A DNA stretch of 64,000 nucleotides from Streptomyces sp. DG2A-72 (GCF_030499575.1 NZ_JASTLC010000001.1:496001-560000); one strand, 5' to 3'; shown: positions 52,970 through 62,214, numbered from the stretch's first letter. Notes: a model not told the origin generated them from the letters alone. Translations and numbers: made by a program.

Positions 52970-53854
52970 ATGGACACCGCCGTGATGCGGTCGGAGGCAG
53001 AGGTCGAACAGACCGCCGGGACCAGCACGGGGAACGGACCACTGCCGGACATCGAGAACCCGCGGACCGTGGCTCCGCGGGACGCGCGGGAGTTGTCCCG
53101 CCAGTTCTTCCAGCGCCTGTCGGAACTCGACGAGGGCACACACGCCCACCAGTACGCGCGCAACACGCTCATCGAGATGAACATGTCCCTCGTGCGGTTC
53201 GCGGCCGGCCGGTTCCGGGGCCGCGGGGACGACATGGAGGACATCGTCCAGACCGGGATGATCGGCCTGATCAAGGCCATCGACCGGTTCGAACTCAGCC
53301 GCGAGGTGGAGTTCACCTCGTTCGCGCTGCCGTACATCGTCGGTGAGATCAAGCGGTTCTTCCGGGACACCACCTGGGCCGTGCACGTACCGCGCAGGCT
53401 GCAGGAGCTGCGCGTCGACCTGGCCAAGGCACGCGACGAACTCGCCGGCCGGCTCGACCGGGAACCCACCGTCGCCGAACTCGCCACGCTCATGAACATC
53501 GACGAGGACGGGGTCATCGAGGCCCAGGTCGCCTCCAACGGCTACAACTCCGCGTCGCTGGACGCCGCGCTCACCGGCGACGGCCCGGAGGACGGGGAGG
53601 CGGTGCTCGCCGACTTCATCGGCGTCGAGGAGGACGGGCTGCGGCTCGTCGAGGACTGCCAGTCGCTCGCCCCGCTGATGGCCGAACTCAGCGAGCGGGA
53701 CCGGCAGATCATCCACATGCGGTTCGTGGAGGAGGCCACGCAGGCGGAGATCGGCGCCCGGCTGGGCTGCTCCCAGATGCATGTGTCCCGGCTGATCAAG
53801 CGGATCATCGCGCGGTTGCGGCACGGCATGCTGGGCGAGCTCGGCTGCGCCTGA
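52970..53854 (+). CDS. SigB/SigF-family RNA polymerase sigma factor
   Basis: 294 residues from ATG 52970 (GGGGAGAGGA upstream). Regions 2-4 are complete: DDMEDIVQTGMIGLIKAIDR and EFTSFALPYIVGEIKRFFRD for region 2, the middle region with REPTVAELATLMNID, and region 4 MHVSRLIKRIIARLRHGML. This is the group of stress and sporulation sigma factors (SigF, SigB, SigG) in Streptomyces. An RsbW-like ATPase gene faces it 27 bp downstream. Confidence 0.93.
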   Translation: MDTAVMRSEAEVEQTAGTSTGNGPLPDIENPRTVAPRDARELSRQFFQRLSELDEGTHAHQYARNTLIEMNMSLVRFAAGRFRGRGDDMEDIVQTGMIGLIKAIDRFELSREVEFTSFALPYIVGEIKRFFRDTTWAVHVPRRLQELRVDLAKARDELAGRLDREPTVAELATLMNIDEDGVIEAQVASNGYNSASLDAALTGDGPEDGEAVLADFIGVEEDGLRLVEDCQSLAPLMAELSERDRQIIHMRFVEEATQAEIGARLGCSQMHVSRLIKRIIARLRHGMLGELGCA

Positions 53855-53881
53855 CCCCGGGCCGCCAGGGGGCCAGGGCCG

Positions 53882-54337
53882 TCACTCGCAGCTCAGGCCC
53901 ACCACGACGCGCACGCGCTTACCGACCGGCACGCGCTCGACGGCGACCTCCGTCGCCAGCGCGTGCACTATCTCCAGCCCGTGCCGGCCCACGCGCTCGG
54001 GATCCCGGGGGAAGCGCCGGGGCAGCGCGGCGCTGCTGTCGTAGACGCTCACCGTGACCGCGGCGTCCGTGCCCTCCAGGTCCAGGATGTACGGCCCGTC
54101 GCTGTGCCGGTCCGCGTTGGTGACCAGTTCGCTCACCACCAGGAGCAGAGCTCCCTCGGCCCGCTCGTCGATCTCGGCGCACCACTCGGTTCTGAGCTGA
54201 TCGAGGAAGAACGCGGCGAAGGACCGCGCCTCGGCGATGCATCCCGGCTCGCCGGTGTAGTGCGCCGCCCGCCGTAGCGGTTCCACGGGCACGTCGAAAC
54301 CAGTCGCTACCACTGCCCCGTCCAGGTTGTCGATCAT
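53882..54337 (-). CDS. RsbW/SpoIIAB-like ATP-binding protein (HATPase_c_2)
   Basis: 151 residues from ATG 54337. Serine-kinase-like GHKL ATPase: N-box LLVVSELVTNADRHS and a G-box GRHGLEIVHALA. It lacks a DNA-binding or membrane domain. Proteins of this kind are anti-sigma factors or serine kinases of anti-anti-sigma proteins; Streptomyces have dozens. Convergence with the sigma gene hints at, but does not prove, pairing. Confidence 0.87.
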   Translation of the reverse strand: MIDNLDGAVVATGFDVPVEPLRRAAHYTGEPGCIAEARSFAAFFLDQLRTEWCAEIDERAEGALLLVVSELVTNADRHSDGPYILDLEGTDAAVTVSVYDSSAALPRRFPRDPERVGRHGLEIVHALATEVAVERVPVGKRVRVVVGLSCE

Positions 54338-54379
54338 GCGTTTCTCTCTCGGAAGCCGGGCTCGCCGGACGCTGCTGCA

Positions 54380-55597
54380 TCAGTGCTCGTACCCCGAGTG
54401 GCGCGCGGCAGTCCCCGCAACCGCACAGCCGGTCAGCCGGCGGGCGCTTCCGGCGTGCTTCGTCGGGTCCGAGGCCGGCGGCGGCTGGGCCGGCTGGGCC
54501 GGCGGGGTCTCGGGGGACGGCGGTTCGACGCTTGTCTCAGGCTCCGAGGTCGGCGGTTGGGAGGGCGGGGACTCGGGGCTGGGGGTCACCGAGGAGGGGG
54601 CGCTCGACGTCGGCGGGCACGAAGTCGCCCCGTCGGCGGCCTTCGAGTCGCAGGGCGACGGCGAGGCCGGCGTCGACACGCTCACCGAGGGCGAGGGCCG
54701 GGCCGGCGGTTCGGTCTTCCGGTCCTTCTCGCCGGTGTCACCGCGGTGCCTGGCGAACCAGTCGCCGCGCTCGGGGTCGTACACGACGAAGATGGTGATG
54801 ACCGTCGTCGCGGGCGTGACCACGACGACGTTGGAGGGCCGGTACGACGGCCAGGAGTCGCCCGTCTGCCGCGGCATCGTCCGCTGGGCGACCGGTGGGG
54901 TCAGCGGGTTGCCGCAGGCGCAGCGCACGCGGGGCACGCCGCGGTCGTCGGCGAGGACGGCGGTGCCGGACTGCAGGACGGCCTGGTAGCTGGTGGCGGC
55001 GCCGTCGCGGTAGCCGTGGTTGGTGACGCGGGTGTCCATGCGCAGCTGTACGGGGTGAGCGAGCGGAGATGGGCGGGCACGGCGGACGGGTCGACGCCGG
55101 CGACGGAGGCGAACGCCCGGTTCTTGTCCGGGTCGGCCCGCAGCGCCTTGATCCGCTTTTCCACGTCACAGCCGGCGACGTTGCGCGTGCCGCCCTACAG
55201 GCCGGGCGCCCCGCCGTCGACGCCGCGCACCGCGTTCGAGGGCGCCGGCTGGGTGGGCGAGGGGGAGACGGGTGGGGCCGAGCTGTCGGTCGCCGTCGAC
55301 TCCGTGAAGGGGTCGGGGCCCGTCTTGCCCGCGGCCTGGAGGAAGACCTCGCTGTCCTTGCCCGAGCCGCCGTCGGAGCGGCTGAGGACGACGGCCAGGA
55401 CGACGGCGGCCACCACGACGGTGGCCAGCACCGCGATCCGGGGCACCGACCTTCACCACGGCCGACCGGGTTCGGGCGTCTCGCCACCGCCGCCCGGCTG
55501 CGACGGCGGTCCCGGGAGGCGGCGGCTGGGAGGGCCCCGACAGCGGACCGGAGGGTGGTCCTGTGGGACGGTCTGAGGACGGCGGTTCGACGCTCAC
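54380..55597 (-). pseudogene. DUF6777-type protein, broken by frameshifts and stops
   Basis: From GTG 55597 to TGA 54380, the product reads as the Streptomyces DUF6777 protein: Pro-rich N-terminus (TGPPSGPLSGPSQPPPP), membrane helix (AVLATVVVAAVVLAVVLS), then a domain with GCDVEKRIKALRADPDKNRA and CACGNPLTPPV, and a Ser/Pro tail. Defects: about one extra base near 55511, TGA at 55453-55455 where Trp is expected, TAG at 55195-55197 where Tyr is expected, and one missing base near 55050 that restores the first frame. Several independent lesions favour a real pseudogene. Confidence 0.72.
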
Positions 55598-55755
55598 GAG
55601 CCCTTCTTCCCGACGTCAATTGTCAGTATCCGCGGGCGATTCCGCTATTCATCCGCAACATCCTCATTGTGTGCCCCGGTGCAGTGGCCCCCGCAAGCCG
55701 ACGCGGACGGACCTCCCGGCGGGCGAGCCCACCGGCTCCTGCTTAGCGTGGCAGC

Positions 55756-57015
55756 GTGAGCGCTCGTACCCCCTCCGGCCTGGCGGTCGCCCGTCACGGC
55801 TGGGTCCAGGCCGTTGCCGTCGTGCTGGCCGGGCTGATCGCGATGGGAGTGACCGCCGCTCTGGGACTCTGGGCGGCCGGCGCGGCCGACCTGCCGGACG
55901 GCGCGTTCCCCCGGGTGGTGGCGGCGACGGTCGTCACGTCCGTCGGAGGGACCATCGAGCTGTCGGGCAACGCGGGGGACCTGGCCGACAGTTCGGCAGG
56001 GCTCACCGTGATCCCGCTGTCCGTCACGCTCGTCGGGGCCCTGGTCGTCGCCACCGGTTTCCTACGGCCGCTGCGGCACCGGGCGGTGGCAGGTGCCCGG
56101 GAGCTGGCGGGCTGGGCGGGCCGGATCGCCGCGCTGTGGGTGCTGGGTCTGCTCGGCCTCGCCCTCGCCGCGCGCCAGACCTTCACGATCACCCTCGGGG
56201 ACGACACACTCGGGGAAATCGGCGACCTGTTCGGCGTCACGCCGAGAGTCGGCTTCGAGACCGATGTGCCGCTGACGCTCCTGTTCGGCCTGCTGTGGCT
56301 GGCCGGTGTGCTGGTGCTGGCGTTGCTGGTCGCACGCGGAGCACCGCTGCCGCCCCGGCTGCTGCGCTTCCAGGAGTCGGTGCGCCCGGCCGCGTACTCC
56401 ATGGTCGTCCTGCTCCTCTCCTACGTCGCTCTCGGCCTCGTCATCGCAATCGTCACCGCCGCGACGCGCGGGCATGCCGCGGAGACCTTCGCCGTGATCC
56501 TGCTCGGCCTGCCGAACCTGGTCTGGCTCAGCTTCACCATCGGCCTCGGCGCGACCTGGGAGGGCCAGGTCGAGGGGCCGTTCGGGCTGCCGATGCCGCG
56601 TGTCCTCGACGAGGTGCTGCGCGGTCCGGATGTCTCCACTCTCAACCTGAGCACGCTCGCCGAGCAGGACGGGCGGGTGTGGTGGCTCGTGGTCGTCGAC
56701 GCCGTACTGCTGCTGGCCGTCGCGTTCCTGATGGCGGCCCGCTCACCGCGCCGGATGCGGGCGTGGCAGCACGCGGTGCACCTGGCGGTCGCGCTCGCCC
56801 TCACGGTTCTCATGGTCTGCCTCGTCGGCCGGATCTCCGCGCACTACGGCCTGTCCGTACTCGGCATCGGCGACCTGGGCGGCGATCTCGGCGGGGAGCT
56901 GCTTCTGCGACCGGAGTTGTGGCCGGCGCTGGGCTTGGCGGTGCTGTGGGGGCTGGTCGCCGGTTTCCTCGGCGCGTTGCCGGCACGGCGGGTGCGGCGG
57001 CGGGGTCAGGCCTGA
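55756..57015 (+). CDS. Streptophobe-family integral membrane protein
   Basis: 419 residues from GTG 55756 with about ten hydrophobic helices and a periplasmic-type loop around 130-170. Sequence such as GGTIELSGNAGDLA and PLSVTLVGALVVATGF matches the streptophobe family, found mainly in Streptomyces and without known function. Ends at a palindromic repeat shared with the convergent kinase gene. Confidence 0.8.
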   Translation: MSARTPSGLAVARHGWVQAVAVVLAGLIAMGVTAALGLWAAGAADLPDGAFPRVVAATVVTSVGGTIELSGNAGDLADSSAGLTVIPLSVTLVGALVVATGFLRPLRHRAVAGARELAGWAGRIAALWVLGLLGLALAARQTFTITLGDDTLGEIGDLFGVTPRVGFETDVPLTLLFGLLWLAGVLVLALLVARGAPLPPRLLRFQESVRPAAYSMVVLLLSYVALGLVIAIVTAATRGHAAETFAVILLGLPNLVWLSFTIGLGATWEGQVEGPFGLPMPRVLDEVLRGPDVSTLNLSTLAEQDGRVWWLVVVDAVLLLAVAFLMAARSPRRMRAWQHAVHLAVALALTVLMVCLVGRISAHYGLSVLGIGDLGGDLGGELLLRPELWPALGLAVLWGLVAGFLGALPARRVRRRGQA

Positions 57016-57037
57016 CGCCGTTCTTCGTCTGCGGCAC

Positions 57038-57107
57038 CGTCGTGGCTGGTCGCGCCCACGCGGCGGTAGCCGCACATCAATACAGCCCCGCGCCCCTACG
57101 GGGCGCT
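57038..57107 (-). repeat. Intergenic palindromic repeat, long form, copy 4
   Basis: Reverse complement reads GCGCCCCGTAGGGGCGC, then GGGGCTGTATTGATGTGCGG, then CGCGACCAGCCACGACGG. It lies between convergent genes and encodes the last residues and the TAG (57096-57098) of the kinase frame. No other feature in this gap. Confidence 0.85.
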
Positions 57108-58068
57108 GCCAAACACCGGCGCGGCCCACCGCGGCGGCGGCTTCGCCGCCCTCAGATCGACCTCCGTCGCCGGGTGACCGGACTCCGGCCCGCCGCGCGT
57201 GGCGACACGCAGCGCGGTGACGAAGGCCAGGCACGTGTCGTACCGGTCGTCGGGGCGCTTGGCCAGCGCCTCGGCGAACACCGGGTCGACGAGAGGGGCG
57301 AGGTCCGGGCGGGAGTCTGTCAGCGGGGGCGGTTCGTCGTACTGGTGGGCCCACAGCAGCGCCATGTCGTCGTCGCGCCGGAAGGGCGGGCGGCCGGCCA
57401 GGCACTCGTAGACGACGCAGGCGAACCCGTAGACGTCGCAGCATGCGTCGACGGGCTTGCCGGAGATCTGTTCGGGGGGCGACGTAGTCGAGCGTGCCGA
57501 CGAACTGGCCGACGGTGGTGAAGCCGGTCAGGGACAGCGACTTCTTCGTCAGGCCGAAGTCGGTGAGGTAGACGTGCTCGGGGTGGTCGCTGTCGGTGCC
57601 GCGGGAGACCAGGATGTTGCCGGGTTTCACGTCCCGGTGCACCAGGCCGTGCTCGTGGGCCGCGTCGAGCGCGGAGGCGATCTGGGCGGCGATGCGCAGG
57701 ACGGTCGGGGACGGCAACTGGCCCTGACGGTCGAGGAGATGGCGTAGATCGCTGCCGGCCACGTACCGCATCGCGATGTAAAGGACGCCGTCCGTCTCGC
57801 CCGCCTCGAAGACCGGGACGATATGCGGATGGTCGATCGCGGCGGCCGCCCCGGACTCGTGGGTGAAGCGGCGGCGGAAGGTGTCGTTGCGGGCGAGTTC
57901 GGGGGCGAGGAGCTTGAGGGCGACGGTGCGTTCCAGGCGCAGGTCCCGGGCGCGGTAGACGACGGCCATGCCGCCGCGGCCGATCTCGCGCTCGATGCGG
58001 TAGCCCGCGACCTGCCTGCCGATGAGTTCGGAGGGGCGGCCGGAGAAGAGGCTCGTGTCACGTGCCAT
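57096..58068 (-). pseudogene. Ser/Thr protein kinase with one frameshift
   Basis: ATG 58068. Residues 1-190 carry a complete catalytic core: IGRGGMAVVYRARD, VALKLLAPE, LVHRDVKPGNILV and YLTDFGLTKK. At GTLDYVAP an extra base in a G6 run (57474-57479) shifts the frame; the expected continuation EQISGKPVDACCDVYGFACV and the rest of the C-lobe, through KRPDDRYDTCLAF, is in the next frame and ends at 57096. One base correction restores a full kinase domain of about 320 residues without a membrane segment. Sits 3' of an FHA-ABC transporter gene, as pknF does beside Rv1747. Confidence 0.82.
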
Positions 58069-58543
58069 CGGGTGTCACCACCTGCGTGGGGGCGCGGTCG
58101 GCGGCGCGGGGCGCGTCGTCCGTCGCGAACGTGCTCGCCCGCGCCCCGTCCGCGTAGACCCAGCGCGCGTTCTCGACGTCGTACAGCCACACGTGCTCCC
58201 CGTCGACGACGATTCCGATGCGCAGCCCTTGTGTGCGGCTGCGGAAGGCCTCTCCGTCGAGGGCACCGGCGGCGAGTTCCCCGACCGCGGCGCGGTAGTG
58301 CGCGAGGGTCTGTTCGGCGTGGGCGAGCAGGGGGCGTGGGTCGTCGCCGCGGGTGAGCGGTCCGCCGGGCAGGGGTGGATCGTGGGGTACGGCGACCAGG
58401 CAGCGGCCGTCGACCCAGGCCGACCAGCCGTTGGCGCACAGGACGTGGCCCCAGTCGCCGCGCCGCTCGACGAGCTGGACGGGCAGCAACGGGCCGAGGG
58501 CCACGGTGGGCCGGGCGGGGTCGGGGGTCTCCCAGGCGGGCAT
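58058..58543 (-). CDS. Small protein of the kinase/FHA-ABC locus
   Basis: 161 residues from ATG 58543. Starts with a SH3-like segment (LLPVQLVERRGDWGHVLCAN then GWSAWVDGRCLVAVP) and has a second half with LRIGIVVDGEHVWLYDVENA. No membrane helix. Its end overlaps the kinase start by 11 bp. The family is unfamiliar to me; position suggests a cytoplasmic accessory to the kinase or transporter. Confidence 0.65.
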   Translation of the reverse strand: MPAWETPDPARPTVALGPLLPVQLVERRGDWGHVLCANGWSAWVDGRCLVAVPHDPPLPGGPLTRGDDPRPLLAHAEQTLAHYRAAVGELAAGALDGEAFRSRTQGLRIGIVVDGEHVWLYDVENARWVYADGARASTFATDDAPRAADRAPTQVVTPDGT

Positions 58544-58600
58544 GCCGTGCTGCGGGACGACGTGGGTGGGGCGGAAGCCGGGGGTCGCCGTGATGGCCGC

Positions 58601-60904
58601 CTACTTCCGCATCACGACGGGTTCGTGCCGGCGCAGCAGCCGGGACACCGCGTAGCCGAAGACCGCCGACAGCACGACCAGCATGCCCACATTGAGCAGC
58701 CACACGCCCGCCGTGTGCTTGAACAGGGGGTCGCCGGTCAGCTCGCCGGGCACGATCCGGGCGAGGCCCACGGTGCCGGCCATGGCGCCGAGCGCCCACC
58801 GGGAGGGCACGATCCACGACAGCTGCTCCAGGCCGGACACGCCGTGGAGTTTCAGCAGGGCGCCGCAGAAGACGACTTGCACGATCGCAAGCAGCACGAG
58901 CAGTGGCATCGTCACCTCCTCCTTGCGTACCAGCGCCGACACCAGCAGGCCGAGCATCATCGCGGTGAAGGCGAGCAGGGCGACGGCCACCGTGATCTCG
59001 ATGAGCGGCGGCATCAACACGCCTTTTCCGCCGGGCGCGTTGAGGTCGACGCCGAGCAGTGCGACGAGGGTGAGCACCACCGCCTGGAGGACGGTGACCG
59101 TCCCCAGCACGACGACCTTGGACATCAGGTACGCCGATCTGGACAGGCCCACGGCTCGCTCGCGCTGGTAGATGACGCGTTCCTTGACGAGTTCGCGCAC
59201 GGCGTTGGCCGCGCCGGTGAGAACGCCGCCGACGCACAGGATCAGCAGGGCGTTCATCGCCGTCTCCTGCGTCAGCTTGCTGCCCGCCAGTGCGCGGGCC
59301 ATGGCGCCCATCACGAACGGCAGGGCGATCATGATGGCGAGGAAGGTGCGGTCGGCGCCGAGTGCCGCGGCGTACCGGCGGATCAGGGTGCCCAGTTGGG
59401 CGCCGCGGCTGCGTGGCCGGGGCGGCGGGGCGACGGCGACCGGGGCGGAGCCGTCCAGCAGGGGCTGCGCGGTCGCGTCGGTGATGTACCGGCGGTGGAA
59501 GGGCGAGACACGGAAGTCACCGGCCCAGTCCCGGTCGGTGTCCCGCTCGAACGCCTCGAAGGCCTCCGGCCACTGCTCGAAACCGAAGAAGGCGAGGGCG
59601 TCGTCGGGAGGTCCGTAGTACTCGTCCTGCCCCCGGGCGCGAACACCAGGAGCCGGTCGCAGACGTCGAGGCTCAGGACGCTGTGGGTGACCACGATGAC
59701 CGTCCGGCCGTCGTCGGCGAGGCCGCGCAGCATGTGCATCACCGAGCGGTCCATGCCGGGGTCCAGACCCGAGGTCGGCTCGTCGAGGAAGAGCAGCGAC
59801 GGCTTGGTCAGCAGCTCCAGGGCCACGCTGACCCTCCCCCAGTGCCTGAACGGCCTGGGGGGACCCCCATCGCTGCCCGCCGGACAGACTGTGCACGGGC
59901 TGCCGGGAGCGCTGCTCCAGGCCCAGTTCACGGATCACCTCGTCGACCCGGTCCCGGCGCTCGGCCTTGGCGGTGTCCTGCGGGAAGCGCAGTTCGGCGG
60001 CGTAGGACAGGGCGCTGCGGACGGTCAGCTGGGCGTGCAGGATGTCTTCCTGCGGGACGAGGCCGATGCGCTGGCGCAGTTCGGCGTAGTCGCGGTAGAG
60101 GTCGCGGCCGTCGTAGAGGACGGTGCCGTGGTCGGCGGGGCGCTGGCCGGTCAGGGCGTTGAGCAGGGTGGACTTGCCGGCACCGCTCGGGCCGACGACC
60201 GCGAGCAGGCACTTCTCCCCCACCGGGAACGACACATGGTCGAGCAGTGTCTTGCGGCCGCGGTCGACGGCGACCGCGAGGTCCTGTACGTCGAGGGAGA
60301 CCTCGCCGGTGTCGACGTACTCCTGCAACTGGTCGCCGACCAGGCAGAACGCCGAGTGGCCGATGCCGACGATGTCGCCGGGGCCCATCGGCGCGCGAGT
60401 CACGGGCAGGCCGCCCAGAAAGGTGCCGTTGTGGCTGCCGAGGTCGACGATCTCGAAGGTGCCGTCCGGGAGGGCGCGCAGCTCGGCGTGCCGGCGCGAG
60501 ACGACCAGGTCGTCGATGACCAGGTCGTTGTCGTCGGCGCGGCCGATGCGGACGGTGCGGGTGGGCAACGGCCGTACGGTGGTGGGCCGGCGGAAGGTGC
60601 CGGTGCGAGACGGCATGGAGACGGCGGAGGGGCGCTCCGGGGCCGGTGCGGCGGGCCCGACCAGGACGGCACGGGGGCCGTCGGAGGGGTTGCCGAAGCG
60701 GATCTCACAACCGGGGCCGACGTCCCCTGCCTGGATACGGCGGCCGTCGGCGTAGGTGCCGTTGGTGCTGTGCTCGTCCTCGAGGGTCAAGTGGCCGTCG
60801 TCGGCCCGCAGTACCGCGTGGTGCCACGAGACCCGGGCATCGTCGATGACGATGTCGCTCAGTGGATCGCGCCCGACGTGGTACTCGCGGCCCGGACTCA
60901 TCAC
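58601..60904 (-). CDS. FHA-FHA-ABC ATPase-permease (Rv1747-like), central segment frameshifted
   Basis: 767 codons from GTG 60904; FHA-like sequence PELVLETDTG continues upstream in frame, so the true start may be a little earlier. FHA1 about 5-75 (RVSWHHA, STNGT), FHA2 about 95-185 ([17 protein letters not shown]), ABC ATPase with Walker [10 protein letters not shown] and signature LSGGQR, then six or so helices of an ABC2-type membrane domain. Right after LSGGQR a 37-bp palindromic module replaces about 6 bp (net +31), so Walker B ([14 protein letters not shown]) is read in another frame; a missing base at 59631-59635 restores the frame for the membrane part. The ATPase product is therefore defective as sequenced. 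Confidence 0.82.
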   Translation of the reverse strand: MMSPGREYHVGRDPLSDIVIDDARVSWHHAVLRADDGHLTLEDEHSTNGTYADGRRIQAGDVGPGCEIRFGNPSDGPRAVLVGPAAPAPERPSAVSMPSRTGTFRRPTTVRPLPTRTVRIGRADDNDLVIDDLVVSRRHAELRALPDGTFEIVDLGSHNGTFLGGLPVTRAPMGPGDIVGIGHSAFCLVGDQLQEYVDTGEVSLDVQDLAVAVDRGRKTLLDHVSFPVGEKCLLAVVGPSGAGKSTLLNALTGQRPADHGTVLYDGRDLYRDYAELRQRIGLVPQEDILHAQLTVRSALSYAAELRFPQDTAKAERRDRVDEVIRELGLEQRSRQPVHSLSGGQRWGSPQAVQALGEGQRGPGAADQAVAALPRRADLGSGPRHGPLGDAHAARPRRRRPDGHRGHPQRPEPRRLRPAPGVRARGQDEYYGPPDDALAFFGFEQWPEAFEAFERDTDRDWAGDFRVSPFHRRYITDATAQPLLDGSAPVAVAPPPRPRSRGAQLGTLIRRYAAALGADRTFLAIMIALPFVMGAMARALAGSKLTQETAMNALLILCVGGVLTGAANAVRELVKERVIYQRERAVGLSRSAYLMSKVVVLGTVTVLQAVVLTLVALLGVDLNAPGGKGVLMPPLIEITVAVALLAFTAMMLGLLVSALVRKEEVTMPLLVLLAIVQVVFCGALLKLHGVSGLEQLSWIVPSRWALGAMAGTVGLARIVPGELTGDPLFKHTAGVWLLNVGMLVVLSAVFGYAVSRLLRRHEPVVMRK
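59834..59870 (-). repeat. Palindromic module inserted in the ABC ATPase gene
   Basis: On the minus strand ATGGGGGTCCCCCC, a short spacer, and GGGGGAG, the same module as at 40655 and 45387. Inserted directly after the codons for the ABC signature motif and shifts the frame. Confidence 0.82.
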
Positions 60905-61016
60905 CGTGGAGCCGGTGTCGGTCTCCAGGACGAGTTCAGGCGCCGTCGGCGCGACGGCCGCTCCACCATGCCGGAATTCTATCGATTTGTTTACATATGC
61001 GCTCGACGCGAAGGCT

Positions 61017-61505
61017 TCAGGCGACCGGCGCGAACAGGGCCGCGGCGGTCCGCTGCATACGCAGGGCGTCCACGGACTCCGCCAGCAGCTCGTACTCGGT
61101 GGTGTCGTCGCTGACGGCCACCCTGATTAATCGACCCTCGGCCAACGCCTCGGCGATGAGTTCCTGCTGGTCCACGTCACGGCACCAGCCGCGGAGCACG
61201 GCGGGCACGTCGGCCACGGTGTCGCCGACGGGGACGAGCGCGCCGGGCGGCAGATGCTCGGCCTCGGGCTGCGGATCCAGCCGGTCGGCGATCCAGGAGG
61301 CACGGTCGCGCAGCCACCACAGGGCGAGGGCGAGCGTGGGAGCCCGATAGGTCCCTAAGGGCACTCCGATACGCCGACCGCCGCAGGTGCCGTACCCCGT
61401 GACATGGCACAGGAATTCGTCGTGCACGATCCACTCCCCGTTCGTTCCGCTCGCCGGTCGGCCGTTCCTCGCTTTCCTGCGGCTCTGGTGCTGTGCGCGG
61501 CTCAT
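61017..61505 (-). CDS. Hypothetical protein with a TTA codon
   Basis: 162 residues from ATG 61505. Soluble; begins with a basic stretch and an EWIVHDEFLCHVTGYGTCGG segment, then a helical region with LALALWWLRDRASWIADRL and an acidic C-terminal half. I do not recognise the family. Leu in EGRLIRVAV is TTA (61128-61130), the codon read by bldA tRNA, which suggests translation late in growth. Divergent from the NTF2-like gene, and its 3' end lies near the AT-rich promoter-like sequence of the FHA-ABC gene. Confidence 0.65.
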   Translation of the reverse strand: MSRAQHQSRRKARNGRPASGTNGEWIVHDEFLCHVTGYGTCGGRRIGVPLGTYRAPTLALALWWLRDRASWIADRLDPQPEAEHLPPGALVPVGDTVADVPAVLRGWCRDVDQQELIAEALAEGRLIRVAVSDDTTEYELLAESVDALRMQRTAAALFAPVA

Positions 61506-61649
61506 GCGCGGTGCGTGACGGATGCTGCGCCGACTGTGAAGGCCCTGAAGTCGAGTATGTTCACTACCGAATCACTGTCACCATGAATTTCCGGCCACTC
61601 TCCCGGCATATTCACCGCTGTTATTGGCCGAAAGGCGGCGGGCGCGGCC

Positions 61650-61666
61650 ATTACCCGAGGGGTAAT
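61650..61666. promoter_or_regulatory. Palindrome in the NTF2-like gene promoter region
   Basis: ATTACCC-GAG-GGGTAAT, perfect 7-bp arms, about 100 bp before ATG 61768. Could be a repressor site or overlap a GGGTA-type sigma element. The rest of the 262-bp gap (61506-61767) holds no gene. Confidence 0.4.
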
Positions 61667-61767
61667 CGACGGTCTCCCCCGAGCCGGGCATGGTTGCGGT
61701 ACCGGGTCAGCGCGACCGCGATCCGGCTCTGACCAGCAGGTACGACCTTGATGGAGGCTGATTCCGC

Positions 61768-62151
61768 ATGTCCGCGAACACCGACCGTTACGAGAGTGCC
61801 GTCGCCCGTTACTTCGAGGCATGGAACGCCGTCGAGCCGGAGGAACTGGCCAAAGCGGTCGCCGCCGCCTGGACCACGGACGGCGGCTACACCGACCCGC
61901 TCGCCGACGTCAGCGGGCACGAGCAGATCGCGGCCGTGATCGCGGCGGCCCACGAACAGTTCCCCGGTTTCGCATTCCGCCTGCTCGGCGCCGTCGACGG
62001 GCACCACGACACGGCGCGCTTCTCCTGGGAGCTGGTGAGCGAGACCGACGGAGCAGCACCCGTCGCCGGATTCGATGTGATCACGCTGGACGCGGACGGC
62101 CGCATCCGGTCCGTGCTGGGCTTTCTGGACCGGGTGCCCGCCGGCGCGTGA
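61768..62151 (+). CDS. NTF2-like (SnoaL-type) protein
   Basis: 127 residues from ATG 61768. Cone-fold pattern: a helical start with [46 protein letters not shown] and [20 protein letters not shown]. Such proteins are isomerases, ligand-binding proteins or accessory factors; no catalytic residues are evident. It may be co-transcribed with the DUF1905 gene across the hairpin that follows. Confidence 0.85.
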   Translation: MSANTDRYESAVARYFEAWNAVEPEELAKAVAAAWTTDGGYTDPLADVSGHEQIAAVIAAAHEQFPGFAFRLLGAVDGHHDTARFSWELVSETDGAAPVAGFDVITLDADGRIRSVLGFLDRVPAGA

Positions 62152-62167
62152 GGCTCGCGATGAGTTT

Positions 62168-62214
62168 CTCCGCTCACGGTGGTCCTCTCCCTACGAGGAC
62201 CACCGCGAGCGGAG
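62168..62214. promoter_or_regulatory. Long hairpin covering the DUF1905 ribosome binding site
   Basis: Arms 62168-62187 and 62195-62214, 20 bp with one G-U type mismatch and a 7-base loop. The last stem bases form the GGAG of the Shine-Dalgarno, 8 bp before ATG 62223. It could act as terminator, translational lock or RNA thermometer. Confidence 0.7.

Noticed and set aside
59631..59870. Programmed ribosomal frameshifting in the ABC gene
   Set aside because: The first shift is caused by an inserted repeat, and I see no slippery heptamer with a downstream structure positioned for recoding; insertion plus indel explains it more simply.
58022..61114. 1030-codon plus-strand frame opposite the kinase and FHA-ABC genes
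   Set aside because: Low-complexity antisense translation; the minus strand carries FHA, ABC and kinase motifs.
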